The position numbers and the translations under genes are program-made. From Halomonas sp. QHL1 (GTDB lineage: Bacteria; Pseudomonadota; Gammaproteobacteria; Pseudomonadales; Halomonadaceae), in the NCBI RefSeq assembly GCF_001882345.1, contig NZ_MINL01000001.1, positions 2,379,705-2,443,704 of the forward strand: a DNA stretch of 64,000 bases, in the 5' to 3' direction. Of this stretch, positions 11,034 through 18,734 are shown piece after piece. The notes beneath the pieces are model-generated. The model did not search any database, was not told where the DNA came from, and saw only the letters and a program-made list of their open reading frames with translations. Numbering within the stretch: position 1 is the first letter of the stretch; the number at the start of each line of letters is the position of its first letter.

Positions 11034-11080
11034 TGGCGCGCCCGGCAGGATTTGAACCTGCGACCCTCGGCTTCGGAGGC
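11034..11080 (-). repeat. 3' fragment of a tRNA-Arg(CCG) gene: island attachment-site remnant
   Basis: Read on the minus strand, the sequence gives an anticodon loop CTCCGAA (anticodon CCG), the 3' anticodon stem, a variable region, a T arm GCAGG-TTCAAAT-CCTGC and the acceptor end CGGGCGC-G-CCA. The 5' half is absent: upstream DNA is AT-rich, cannot form the D arm, and lacks the expected GCGCCCG acceptor strand. Integrases commonly insert at tRNA 3' ends and leave such a fragment at the far side of the inserted DNA. The orientation places the inserted DNA to the right of 11080. No integrase gene or intact tRNA-Arg is seen in the window. Confidence 0.85.
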
Positions 11081-11909
11081 TAATTTTAAACCTTTATGAT
11101 GTGTTTAGCTCACTGAACATCTTATCAAAAAATATTAAATTAATTATTTAAAATCAATTAGTTATTAAAAAACAAGACACTAATAGCTCTTCCCACTTTA
11201 TCCCGATTCACACCGACCATTGCCCATCATCACCATCAAGGTGGACACATAGCGTGATTTTAAAGTGTCCGTTTTTCGGACCATTCTGACCTTTGGCGGC
11301 AGTGCCTTACCTGTGCTTCACATCCTATTATGATTACCTTTGGCGATTGCACTCGCTTCCCCAGTTTAGCATCACGATAAAATCCCAAAATGCCCGTACA
11401 GGCTAATCATCGGAGGATATGTCATCCACTTATCACCGTGAACTCTCAATTGAGATTCAGACTTTCTGACACCCGTGAAGGCGATTACTAAGACAAAAAG
11501 TTGCCCAATAGTGAGTGCCTTATCAACCAAGGTAAGTGCAACTTTCTTTCGTACCCAAGGCGTATTTGTAAGTACTTGATGCTGGATATTCTGCTCTGCC
11601 TGTTCGAAGGCCGCCAAGAGTTGAGTCGTGGGAATATATATCCACGATAAGTGGATTAGCAGAAAATATACCCCATTATCCGATTAAGCTATGGAATGGT
11701 GTGATACAAAGTCGAGAAGCGAAAGATATTCGTATTAGTGAACAGCTGCATATCGAGCGTGAGCGCCTCGTTTTTTTCATTAGACTAGCGGATCAATATC
11801 CCTGGAGAATTTTAGATATTGTTTTCGGAAGCCACCGACTCTTTTAGCCAACGCGCTGTTATCCCGATCGATGAATGCGACAAGACTATGCTAGTCGGTG
11901 GATGCATTC
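11081..11909. other. Unassigned island-edge DNA
   Basis: About 830 bp with no gene I can support. A minus-strand ORF (11372-11617, 81 residues) is partly hydrophobic and resembles nothing I know. A plus-strand frame without a start (about 11610-11848) is stop-free, reads like protein (KLWNGVIQSREAKDIRISEQ...) and could be a gene remnant. An inverted GGACAC / GTGTCC pair near 11242-11270 with a GTGTCCG motif may be an insertion-sequence end remnant. The stretch is AT-rich, as expected for decayed mobile DNA. Confidence 0.45.
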
Positions 11910-12048
11910 TAAGTGCAACACTACTTAATGGTTGGCGGCTGGACTTTCTTAATGCTTTGCCATTAAGAAAGTCCAGCACTTCAATTAGGCACCTGAAGTG
12001 CTCCCCGCCCAATGTGTAACATTGGGCGGGATAAGTGCCAGAAGCACT
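11910..12048. repeat. Array of consecutive hairpins at the end of the srf cluster
   Basis: Consecutive inverted repeats are packed here. A weak one (TAAGT/ACTTA) spans 11910-11927. A perfect 17-bp stem with a 6-base loop spans 11938-11977, and a 7-bp stem spans 11977-12000. A perfect 12-bp stem with a 3-base loop spans 12004-12030, and a 5-bp stem spans 12034-12048. None is followed by a clear T run, so they are not classical terminators. They lie directly after the last gene of the minus-strand cluster and could protect its mRNA 3' end, stop transcription by another route, or be recombination structures. Confidence 0.85.
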
Positions 12049-12049
12049 A

Positions 12050-12487
12050 TTAACTTTTATTGACCAAACGCTCCATGTTTAGCGCAATTGATAACACCAA
12101 AATCAAACCTTCTTTTAACAACGACATACCTATTACGGCGAAGTAAAAATACACCAGTACGGTAACCCCTGCAGCAATACCTTGCATAAGACCTCCAAAC
12201 CCCATGCTGCCGCCAATCAGTGCCACAACGCTGACTAGGATGCCAATAAACCACGAAAGAAAAATAGCCCCGTCCCAAGCGGCTCTGAACCAATCAAACA
12301 CAGGAAATTCAGATTTGCTAGAAGCTACCTTTTCTTCATCACTACTTTGACGCATCGCCGCCAGGCGTAAGGCAGCCCCTTTCCAGATTGACCAGGGAAT
12401 CGTAAAAAAGCGGACAACACATACAATAAGCGCCTGGATAACCGCGGGCACAATGGCATTGCCCACTTGTTTTTTTAGATCATTCAT
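12050..12487 (-). CDS. Small inner-membrane protein at the end of the srf cluster
   Basis: This 145-residue protein has two or three hydrophobic segments: a short one near residues 14-36, then two strong helices near 75-100 and 103-130 (AIFLSWFIGILVSVVALIGG and AAGVTVLVYFYFAVIGMSLL). A charged cytoplasmic loop of about 35 residues lies between them. The C-terminal region weakly resembles DUF4282-type membrane proteins, but I would not insist on that. It follows the VWA gene after a 114-bp gap containing a terminator, so it may have its own promoter or depend on readthrough. Its constant companionship with the srf genes would need comparison across genomes. Function unknown. Confidence 0.7.
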   Translation of the reverse strand: MNDLKKQVGNAIVPAVIQALIVCVVRFFTIPWSIWKGAALRLAAMRQSSDEEKVASSKSEFPVFDWFRAAWDGAIFLSWFIGILVSVVALIGGSMGFGGLMQGIAAGVTVLVYFYFAVIGMSLLKEGLILVLSIALNMERLVNKS

Positions 12488-12568
12488 TTATCTTTCCCTT
12501 TGATTTAATTTTTCTTTATGGCAGAGGCATAAACGCCTCTTTCGAAATCTGCCTGTTGAGCACAAGCA

Positions 12569-12593
12569 GAAAAACCAACCCTCAGGGTTGGTT
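12569..12593 (-). terminator. Terminator between the VWA gene and the small membrane-protein gene
   Basis: On the minus strand a 9-bp stem (AACCAACCC / GGGTTGGTT) with a TGA loop is followed by a T run. It begins 9 bp after the VWA stop codon. A second small stem (12523-12540) lies beyond it, before the next start. Confidence 0.8.
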
Positions 12594-12601
12594 AATAACG
12601 C

Positions 12602-13900
12602 TTACTCACAATGGCTAGCATTCAGTATCTGTGAGCTGGCCTGCTCTAGCATGCTGGTTATCTCAACAGCATCCTGTGAGCTAAACACTTGGCCACCCGT
12701 GTGTTTTGCCAAGCAGTTAGAGCGTCCGCCTGTCGTAACGTCAACGACATTGATCGTAAGCCGTGGCTGGTTTTGGGCTATCTCTGCAGCTATCTGGCAT
12801 TGGTCTTGTTCACAACCATCTGCCCCATCGACAAAGGCAATAATGATTGCATCGCGTTCCCGACCATCAACCAATTCGGCTGCAGCCACCAAACTTTCAG
12901 CCAGCGGCGTTCCATCATTGGCATTTAATGCCTGAATGCCGTCGACCAATTGCTCCCGCTGCGACGCATTGAATACGCCTTGTGTGACTGGAGAGCCACA
13001 CCCGGCGTAGGTAACAAGCCCGGCATCAATATCAGGATGAAGCTGATTGATGATACGAGACACAGAATCCTTGGCCACTTCCAACCGAGACGTTCCTGTC
13101 TCCAATGCCAGAAGGCGTTCATTACCCATGTTACGTAGCATCATCAGGCGAAACTCGTTCATGCCGAAATACCACTCTTCGTCTTCTTGAGTGGCCGCAA
13201 TATTGATATTCATCGACCCAGAGGTATCAAAGATCAGCACAAACTCGGGTGGCAAACGCTTCTCTTCTTCCAGGCAGGCGTAAGGCACTTCGTCACCAGA
13301 CACGTTTTTAAACCAGTTGAACCAATAACGATCCAGAGGCCAAAGCAGGTACAGCAACACCCCCAAAGTAAGGAACAGCAAGAGCAGCAGTGGCAATAAC
13401 CACGTAAGCGTTCTGAGCTTGCTACGCGAGGAAGACGCCACAACAGGTGCTGCGGATGGCGCCATTGGCGTAGGCTGAGGTGTAACGCTGGGAGCCGTGG
13501 CGTCTACCATGTCGCCTCCCCAACGAATCACCACGGGCTCACCATTCAAGCTATAGAGATGTTGTGTTTCAGCGGGGCCAATCAAGGTTTTTAAGCTTTC
13601 CCCGCCTTCACTGTCCCCACGCCTTACAAGCTCATCGGCCAAGCGCTCAAGGCTCTGCTGGCGTTGCTGATAACGCTCTAGTAAAGCCGCCTGCTGCTCT
13701 CCCGCCAAGGCATCAAAACGTGTCGGCTGACCTGGCAGTTCCGTCCACCATTCCAAAGTATCTGCACGCCCATTACGCGGCGTCGCAAACATAGTGCCGA
13801 TACTAGGCGGAAAGTGGCGATGAATGAGCGCGACCTTGGCCTGATAGCTCTCGAAGGTACCGCCCAGCATCGCCTGGGTATCGCGCAGAATCCGTTGCAT
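12602..13900 (-). CDS. Membrane-anchored VWA domain protein sharing the SrfA N-terminal domain
   Basis: This is a 432-residue single-pass inner-membrane protein. Residues ~37-128 form a cytoplasmic domain alike in pattern to SrfA (TLEWWTELPG..., then LYSLNGEPVVIRWG). A proline-rich linker leads to a transmembrane helix at ~166-187. The periplasmic part is a von Willebrand A domain with an intact metal site (FDTSGSM at 225-230) and several cysteines (YACLEE, GCGSP, DGCEQDQC, SNCLAK) that probably form disulfides. VWA domains bind protein ligands through a metal ion. In this operon it may connect the cytoplasmic SrfB/SrfC machinery to envelope partners; that is inference. It lies 15 bp after the first lipoprotein gene. 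Confidence 0.85.
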   Translation of the reverse strand: MQRILRDTQAMLGGTFESYQAKVALIHRHFPPSIGTMFATPRNGRADTLEWWTELPGQPTRFDALAGEQQAALLERYQQRQQSLERLADELVRRGDSEGGESLKTLIGPAETQHLYSLNGEPVVIRWGGDMVDATAPSVTPQPTPMAPSAAPVVASSSRSKLRTLTWLLPLLLLLFLTLGVLLYLLWPLDRYWFNWFKNVSGDEVPYACLEEEKRLPPEFVLIFDTSGSMNINIAATQEDEEWYFGMNEFRLMMLRNMGNERLLALETGTSRLEVAKDSVSRIINQLHPDIDAGLVTYAGCGSPVTQGVFNASQREQLVDGIQALNANDGTPLAESLVAAAELVDGRERDAIIIAFVDGADGCEQDQCQIAAEIAQNQPRLTINVVDVTTGGRSNCLAKHTGGQVFSSQDAVEITSMLEQASSQILNASHCE

Positions 13901-13915
13901 GGTCAGCCTTCCGCC

Positions 13916-14422
13916 TTATTCATAGCCTAGACTTTGGTGAAGACGGCTTACCTGTTGCTCAAGCTCAGCTAGCTGGGCCTTCTGCGCGGCCATATCGGCT
14001 TCGTTTTGGGCGGGCTCTTGGTTGGCTTGCAGCTGCTGTTCAAGATCATTGAGGCGATGCTGCAGGCCTAGCTCCTCTCCGGTACGTGCCTTTAAGCGCG
14101 TCAGCAGGGTTTGCAGAGATTCGTTCAGTGCCTGCTGTTTTTCTTGCTGAGTGTGCAGGTCTGCGCGGGTTGCCAGCTGCTGAGCCTTAATATCCGCATA
14201 CACCTGGTGAAACAGAGCGTTCTCTTCTTGATCCAAGCGTAACTGCTGCTCATGCTGCACGACTTGGGTGCGGTAGGCCCCCGACGTGTCGCAGGAGAAT
14301 TTGGCCAACAGGCTCGCGTCTCGATTATGGGGGTCGCACTGTTCCGGTGTCGTAGCACAACCGGCCAGCAGAACCACGCTGATGCCCATCAGTATGATTT
14401 TATTCATCATGGCGTATTTCAT
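13916..14422 (-). CDS. Coiled-coil lipoprotein (short), TagQ-like position
   Basis: This 168-residue precursor has a lipoprotein signal peptide ending in the lipobox LLAGC (cysteine near residue 22). The mature part is almost entirely helical and glutamine-rich with heptad-like leucines (LRLDQEENALFHQV..., LNDLEQQLQANQ...), consistent with a long coiled coil in the periplasm. No aspartate follows the lipidated cysteine, so outer-membrane sorting is expected. Alternative in-frame ATGs at codons 5 and 6 are possible starts. It lies between a second lipoprotein and the VWA gene in the same operon. Confidence 0.82.
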   Translation of the reverse strand: MKYAMMNKIILMGISVVLLAGCATTPEQCDPHNRDASLLAKFSCDTSGAYRTQVVQHEQQLRLDQEENALFHQVYADIKAQQLATRADLHTQQEKQQALNESLQTLLTRLKARTGEELGLQHRLNDLEQQLQANQEPAQNEADMAAQKAQLAELEQQVSRLHQSLGYE

Positions 14423-14441
14423 AGCTATATCGGCCTGTTTC

Positions 14442-15206
14442 TTAGCCCAAAGTAATGGCGGAGCGCATGTTGTAGAGATCGTCTACCTCTTGCTGCAACG
14501 CCAGCACCTGCTGGTTCATCACGTCGATATCCTGCTCAATACGCGCCATTTCCTCTGGGCTTGCTTCCCCCTGTTCTGCAACGGCAACGGCCTGGTACTC
14601 GTCTGATTTCTTGTTCATATTGACTAAATCGCGACGCAAAATTTCAATATTGCTATCGATCGCAGCCAATTCGCTCTTAGCGGCCTCTTCGTCTAATTGC
14701 TGCGTTTCCATCTCATTCTGGATACGCTGAAGACGCGACTTGTCTTCCTGCATTACTTCCTGCGCGGTTTCAGTTCGCGCGATGACTTTGCGGGTATCTT
14801 CCTGAATATCCGCACTCATCGCTGCCAGCCGTTCAGTGGTATTGGCATATTCACTGCGACGTTGATCCAAATAGAAATTGGCGCCCATGGCAACGCCACA
14901 GGCACCAAGACCTGCCACGATCATGCACTGTGTCTTGTTATCTGGATTGGTGAGGGCGCAACCTATCAAGCCTGTCGCGGCGCCTGCGGCGCAGGCTTGA
15001 TAACCTGAACGACTGAAGAACTTAGCTTCACTGCCTTGCGTTAAGCGCGGATCAGCAGCGGTTCCATCGCTGTTACCGGATAGGAACGAACTGCCGGTGG
15101 CGGCACAGCCGCTAAGCGCTATCAAGCTGCCAGCCACGGCAACCATCATCTGTACTTTTTTCCAGCTCAACGTGCTTGTCATGAATGAAATATGTTTGCT
15201 TTGCAT
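14442..15206 (-). CDS. Lipoprotein with glycine-rich and coiled-coil regions, TagQ-like
   Basis: This 254-residue precursor has a lipoprotein signal (lipobox ALSGC near residue 34). A glycine/alanine-rich hydrophobic stretch (AAGAATGLIGCALTN and GLGACGVAMGANFYLD) resembles glycine-zipper membrane-associated segments. A long coiled coil follows to the C-terminus. By operon position, next to the FGE-like and ABC genes, it is a candidate for the TagQ outer-membrane lipoprotein of TagQRST modules; sequence similarity to TagQ could not be tested. It is separated from the FGE-like gene by only 20 bp. Confidence 0.82.
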   Translation of the reverse strand: MQSKHISFMTSTLSWKKVQMMVAVAGSLIALSGCAATGSSFLSGNSDGTAADPRLTQGSEAKFFSRSGYQACAAGAATGLIGCALTNPDNKTQCMIVAGLGACGVAMGANFYLDQRRSEYANTTERLAAMSADIQEDTRKVIARTETAQEVMQEDKSRLQRIQNEMETQQLDEEAAKSELAAIDSNIEILRRDLVNMNKKSDEYQAVAVAEQGEASPEEMARIEQDIDVMNQQVLALQQEVDDLYNMRSAITLG

Positions 15207-15226
15207 AGTAAGTTCCCTTGCGTTTT

Positions 15227-16798
15227 TTAATTGGCCATGGCTTTACAATTTTCCAGCCAGGCAGTGGTGGAAATGTGTTGCTGTTGCAGGTAATCACGCT
15301 GGTTTTCCCAGTGTGTGTGGAGATAGGGTTTGAGTTGGGTCAGTTGACGATTACGGGTGATAATTTCCTCAAACACTTCCACTTGCTCTTCGAGCAAATC
15401 TTCACCGTACAAAGTGGCGGACTCGACCAAACTACTGGCGTAATAGCGACTCAATCCCTCTAACCTGGCATCTTGCTCTTCCATGCGTTGTTGGCGCATG
15501 TCACAACTCGTGTCGGTACTGTCAGCCCCGCAGTTAATGGCATAGTTATCGTGGAGAAAATCGAGAAAAACGCCGTCATCCTCAAGCTTGGTACAGAGAA
15601 AACTGCCTAGATTGAGACTGGCACGCACGGCTAAATTGCGTGCTTCTTGTTGACGCTGATTGCTCGCCCTTAGCTGGTTTTCCATATCACGTAGCTGTTC
15701 TTGCAACGCGCTGTCTTCGAGTTCCGCCGCCAGACTGCTCAGCTGCTCAACGGTTCCAGGCGCCTCTTGAGGGGACTCTTGCGTTTCTAAATCTGCACCC
15801 AGCGCTTGCCAGCTTGCTTCGATAGCCGCCACCCGCTCTCGCGATGTCAACGTGGTGGCGACCAGTGACAAACGAAAGCCTACTTGGCCGCTTTCGGCCT
15901 GCCCGTTTTCCCGGTAATACGGCTCTTCACCGCGTAGCGCCGTGCGGATATCACTTTGGGGTGTTAAGTAACTGCCCCCACGCACCACAAAACCGCCTGC
16001 TTGGCCATGCTGGCGATCCAGCTTATTGAGGCGAAATGGCTCAAACATCATCTCGGCCACGTTGCCCAGAAGATCATGCAGCCCCAATGGATTGGGTTTA
16101 AGTAACCCTGCCAGCTGCAATTGACCGTTAGCGGACTGCGGTCCGGCGAACCATTCATGACCGTTCAAGCCTTCTGGCATGGGGTAGCGGCCGTCGCGGA
16201 ACTCGGCAGTGCCAGCCTGCAGGCCACCACGCGCGGCGTATTCCCACTCAATTTCGGTTGGTAGGCGTACAAATCCCAGCGACCCATCTTCCTGAGGCAA
16301 GGACTGCTCGGCGTTTTGACGCAACCACAAGTTATAACGATCAGCCGCCGCCGTTGCATCGAACCAACTCACCGATACCACCGGTAAACGCAAGCGCGTC
16401 GAGGGTGACGGGCATTCGTCAGCCATCAAAGCCGCATATTGCAACTGGGTCGTTTCATACTTGGCCAGCAGGTAGTAGCGCGAGACACCCTCGCTCTCAC
16501 TGAAGTTGCCGGAAACATAGGAGGGGCGACGCTGTTCTACATAGCCCCAGCCGGTGCCATCCTGGCCAATATTAATGGGATAATCGTCGAGCGGCCCGGC
16601 CGCGGGAATATGAACCTTACGAAACGCCATGGCTCCATCGCAAGGCATCGGCAGAATGACATCGTCATCCTGTGGCATGGGATTATAAAGCCGTTCATCC
16701 CACTCGGCCGAGGCAGTTCCCACCTGCAAAAGTAAAACAGCAGCCCACCCGGCAAGACACCAGTGACGGGGGAAACATCGAAAAGATTTACAATTCAC
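15227..16798 (-). CDS. FGE/SUMF1-fold periplasmic protein, catalytically dead, TagR-like
   Basis: This is a 523-residue secreted protein. After a signal peptide (AGWAAVLLLQVGTASA) comes a formylglycine-generating-enzyme fold (~35-325) with conserved blocks PVVSVSWFDATAAA, LPTEIEWEYAARGG, GLHDLLGNVAEM and VVRGGSYL. The next residue, a catalytic cysteine in true FGEs, is Thr (279), and the second cysteine is also missing, so sulfatase-type modification is unlikely. The C-terminal ~190 residues are helical. TagR of the type VI TagQRST pathway has the same inactive FGE fold and acts as a periplasmic activator; the match here is inferred from domain and neighbours. I prefer a GTG start at 16798 that overlaps the FtsX-like stop and follows GGAGAG; the frame is open to an ATG at 16840. 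Confidence 0.88.
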   Translation of the reverse strand: MNCKSFRCFPRHWCLAGWAAVLLLQVGTASAEWDERLYNPMPQDDDVILPMPCDGAMAFRKVHIPAAGPLDDYPINIGQDGTGWGYVEQRRPSYVSGNFSESEGVSRYYLLAKYETTQLQYAALMADECPSPSTRLRLPVVSVSWFDATAAADRYNLWLRQNAEQSLPQEDGSLGFVRLPTEIEWEYAARGGLQAGTAEFRDGRYPMPEGLNGHEWFAGPQSANGQLQLAGLLKPNPLGLHDLLGNVAEMMFEPFRLNKLDRQHGQAGGFVVRGGSYLTPQSDIRTALRGEEPYYRENGQAESGQVGFRLSLVATTLTSRERVAAIEASWQALGADLETQESPQEAPGTVEQLSSLAAELEDSALQEQLRDMENQLRASNQRQQEARNLAVRASLNLGSFLCTKLEDDGVFLDFLHDNYAINCGADSTDTSCDMRQQRMEEQDARLEGLSRYYASSLVESATLYGEDLLEEQVEVFEEIITRNRQLTQLKPYLHTHWENQRDYLQQQHISTTAWLENCKAMAN

Positions 16799-18017
16799 GC
16801 AGACTCTCCGCAGGTTCGATACTAAAGGCGCGCAGCACACCGATCACCGCCACCATGAGCGCAACCAGCAAAGCCAATAAAAGTGCAATCACGCCGTGCA
16901 TGAAGGTGAGGCGACAGACAACACTTCCAGTTGTCGCGCTAGATGCTAACGCCTGGTTGAATACCTGGCTTCCCAATCCATAAAGGCCAAGTCCTACTAC
17001 ATAGGCGGCCAGCGTCAAGGTACCTGCCTGTAACACGATATACCCCGCTATTGCCGGACGATCGAACCCCAGCAAACGCAGCACCGCCAGATCCTTGCGC
17101 TTGCGATCAATATTAGCTAGAAAAGCCCCCAACATTGAGGCCAGACAGCCCACCAGCGCGGTACTCGCAATCACGCCAAACACTAACCCCAGAACATGGT
17201 TGATCGCCTTGACGTTCTCGATCTCGGCCAGGCGGCTGGTCGTGTCGATATGCTGGGCATTGAGCCACTGCTCCAGCTCCGCCACCCGATCAATATCGGC
17301 GGCATACAGGCGGGCACGGGCAAAGTGCGTTTCCATTTCGCCTCGCACTTCGCCAGTGCTCACGCCAAGCGAATCGATGCGGTAGCCATCACGAAAATCT
17401 TCAAGCTCGATCAGCAGCGGCAACGCGACAAAGGCGGCCGGACGAGGAAAGACCTCAGGTGGCAAAATGCCTGCCACGGTAATAGATTGCCGGCCACGTT
17501 CGGCACGGCCATCGAGACGACGGCTGACGAACAGGCTTAGCTGATCATTGACGACGGCATTCAAGCGCCGCGCAGCCGACTCACTTAGCACCACGGTTGA
17601 ACCGTTAAGCGGTTTGGTAAGCGACAGTGACGCCAGTAATGGATCCCCTTCTGCCGTGGGGATGACTTCAGTGTTATCCACAAAGTGCCGATGGTCGGCG
17701 ACCAAATCTGCCTGGGTATTGAGTGAACGTGTCATGCCAATGGCAAAACCGACATCACGTCGGCTACGCAAGCGTTCGATCCAGGCAGCGTCATACCGGC
17801 CACTGGATACCATGCGAATTTCGACGTTCCGTGGATCCTCTAGAAGCTCGGACTGTAATTGGCTGACGACCCCATACTTGAGGCCAAACAGCAGTAACAA
17901 GGGCGCAATCACGGCAATCAGGGCCGCGGCAATACACATTGATACCTTACGGTCGTGCCAGAGATCCTGCAGCGCTAACGATACCAGTAGGCGCAAACGC
18001 TTAAGGGCGAGGTTCAA
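16788..18017 (-). CDS. FtsX-like ABC transporter permease, TagS-like
   Basis: This 409-residue inner-membrane protein has the MacB/FtsX/LolE topology. One N-terminal helix (ALIAVIAPLLLLFGLKYGV) precedes a large periplasmic domain, and three C-terminal helices form the FtsX domain (HVLGLVFGVIASTALVGCLA, AGTLTLAAYVVGLGLYG, VIALLLALLVALMVAVIGVL). Such permeases usually transmit mechanical force to periplasmic partners rather than move a substrate across the membrane. It overlaps the ATPase gene by 17 bp, so the two are translationally coupled, and the FGE-like gene overlaps its end. This matches TagS of the TagQRST signalling complex. Confidence 0.9.
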   Translation of the reverse strand: MNLALKRLRLLVSLALQDLWHDRKVSMCIAAALIAVIAPLLLLFGLKYGVVSQLQSELLEDPRNVEIRMVSSGRYDAAWIERLRSRRDVGFAIGMTRSLNTQADLVADHRHFVDNTEVIPTAEGDPLLASLSLTKPLNGSTVVLSESAARRLNAVVNDQLSLFVSRRLDGRAERGRQSITVAGILPPEVFPRPAAFVALPLLIELEDFRDGYRIDSLGVSTGEVRGEMETHFARARLYAADIDRVAELEQWLNAQHIDTTSRLAEIENVKAINHVLGLVFGVIASTALVGCLASMLGAFLANIDRKRKDLAVLRLLGFDRPAIAGYIVLQAGTLTLAAYVVGLGLYGLGSQVFNQALASSATTGSVVCRLTFMHGVIALLLALLVALMVAVIGVLRAFSIEPAESLREL

Positions 18018-18699
18018 AGACGGTCTCCCCTTTTACCGTGACGGCATCGAAACGCGGCACTCCAAATGTTTCGACGAGAGCCCAATCGTGGGAAACCACC
18101 AACGCGGCGAGCTGTAGCTCTTCGACTACTTCCATAAACAGCGCAAAAAGCCCATGCGCACTGTGGGGGTCAAGGGCGGCCGTGGGCTCATCGGCCAGCA
18201 GCAATTTTGGTTCATGGGCCAGGGCGCGTACGAAGGCGACCCGCTGGCGCTCCCCGATAGAAAGCATTGCCGGTCTCTTTTCCATCAGCGGCATCAACCC
18301 CAAGCGATTGACCGCTTGCCTGACACGGTCACTCTTTATGGGCAGGCCCTGTAGGCGACGCGGCAAGGCGATATTATCGGCCACACTCAAGAAGGGCAGG
18401 AGCCCCCCGCTTTGCAGCACGAACCCCAAATCGCGCGCGCGTAGACTGGCCAGCTCGCTTTGGTGCTGGGTACGCCACATGGTTGCTACATCCTGTTGCG
18501 GGTTTCCCAGCATGAACCCTTCAAGCTCGCTTGGTGCTAACAGCAGCCCGACCGTCTCTAGCAACGTGCTCTTGCCACACCCGCTAGGGCCGGTAATCGC
18601 CAAGCATTGGCCCGGCGCCAGTGATAGTTCGGGTAGTCGAATCCGGTGTGCGCGGGCACCCTGACCACGCTGAACCATCATGCCCTGTATCGCTAACAT
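18001..18699 (-). CDS. LolD-like ABC transporter ATPase, TagT-like
   Basis: This 232-residue cytoplasmic ATPase belongs to the MacB/LolD/FtsE group. It has Walker A GPSGCGKS (37-44), a Q-loop (LQSGGLLPFLSV), signature LSIGER (146-151), Walker B LLLADE (167-172), and the switch histidine in VVSHDWALVE. It overlaps and pairs with the FtsX-like permease. In type VI systems TagT is the equivalent ATPase that powers the TagQRS sensor upstream of PpkA. A gap of 35 bp separates it from the upstream VWA gene, all in one operon. Confidence 0.92.
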   Translation of the reverse strand: MLAIQGMMVQRGQGARAHRIRLPELSLAPGQCLAITGPSGCGKSTLLETVGLLLAPSELEGFMLGNPQQDVATMWRTQHQSELASLRARDLGFVLQSGGLLPFLSVADNIALPRRLQGLPIKSDRVRQAVNRLGLMPLMEKRPAMLSIGERQRVAFVRALAHEPKLLLADEPTAALDPHSAHGLFALFMEVVEELQLAALVVSHDWALVETFGVPRFDAVTVKGETVFEPRP

Positions 18700-18734
18700 C
18701 CCTGCTTTCCTCTATTGTTTGAGACGTCGGTGTT

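Noticed and set aside
11034..11080. Intact tRNA-Arg gene
   Set aside because: The 5' half with acceptor and D arm is missing and the anticodon stem cannot close.
10884..11099. 71-codon ORF ending RQDLNLRPSASEAN...
   Set aside because: Its tail is translation of the antisense of a tRNA-Arg fragment, a common false protein; no ribosome site.
11812..12019. Overlapping 66-codon ORFs on both strands
   Set aside because: They are artefacts of the near-perfect inverted repeats in the hairpin array.
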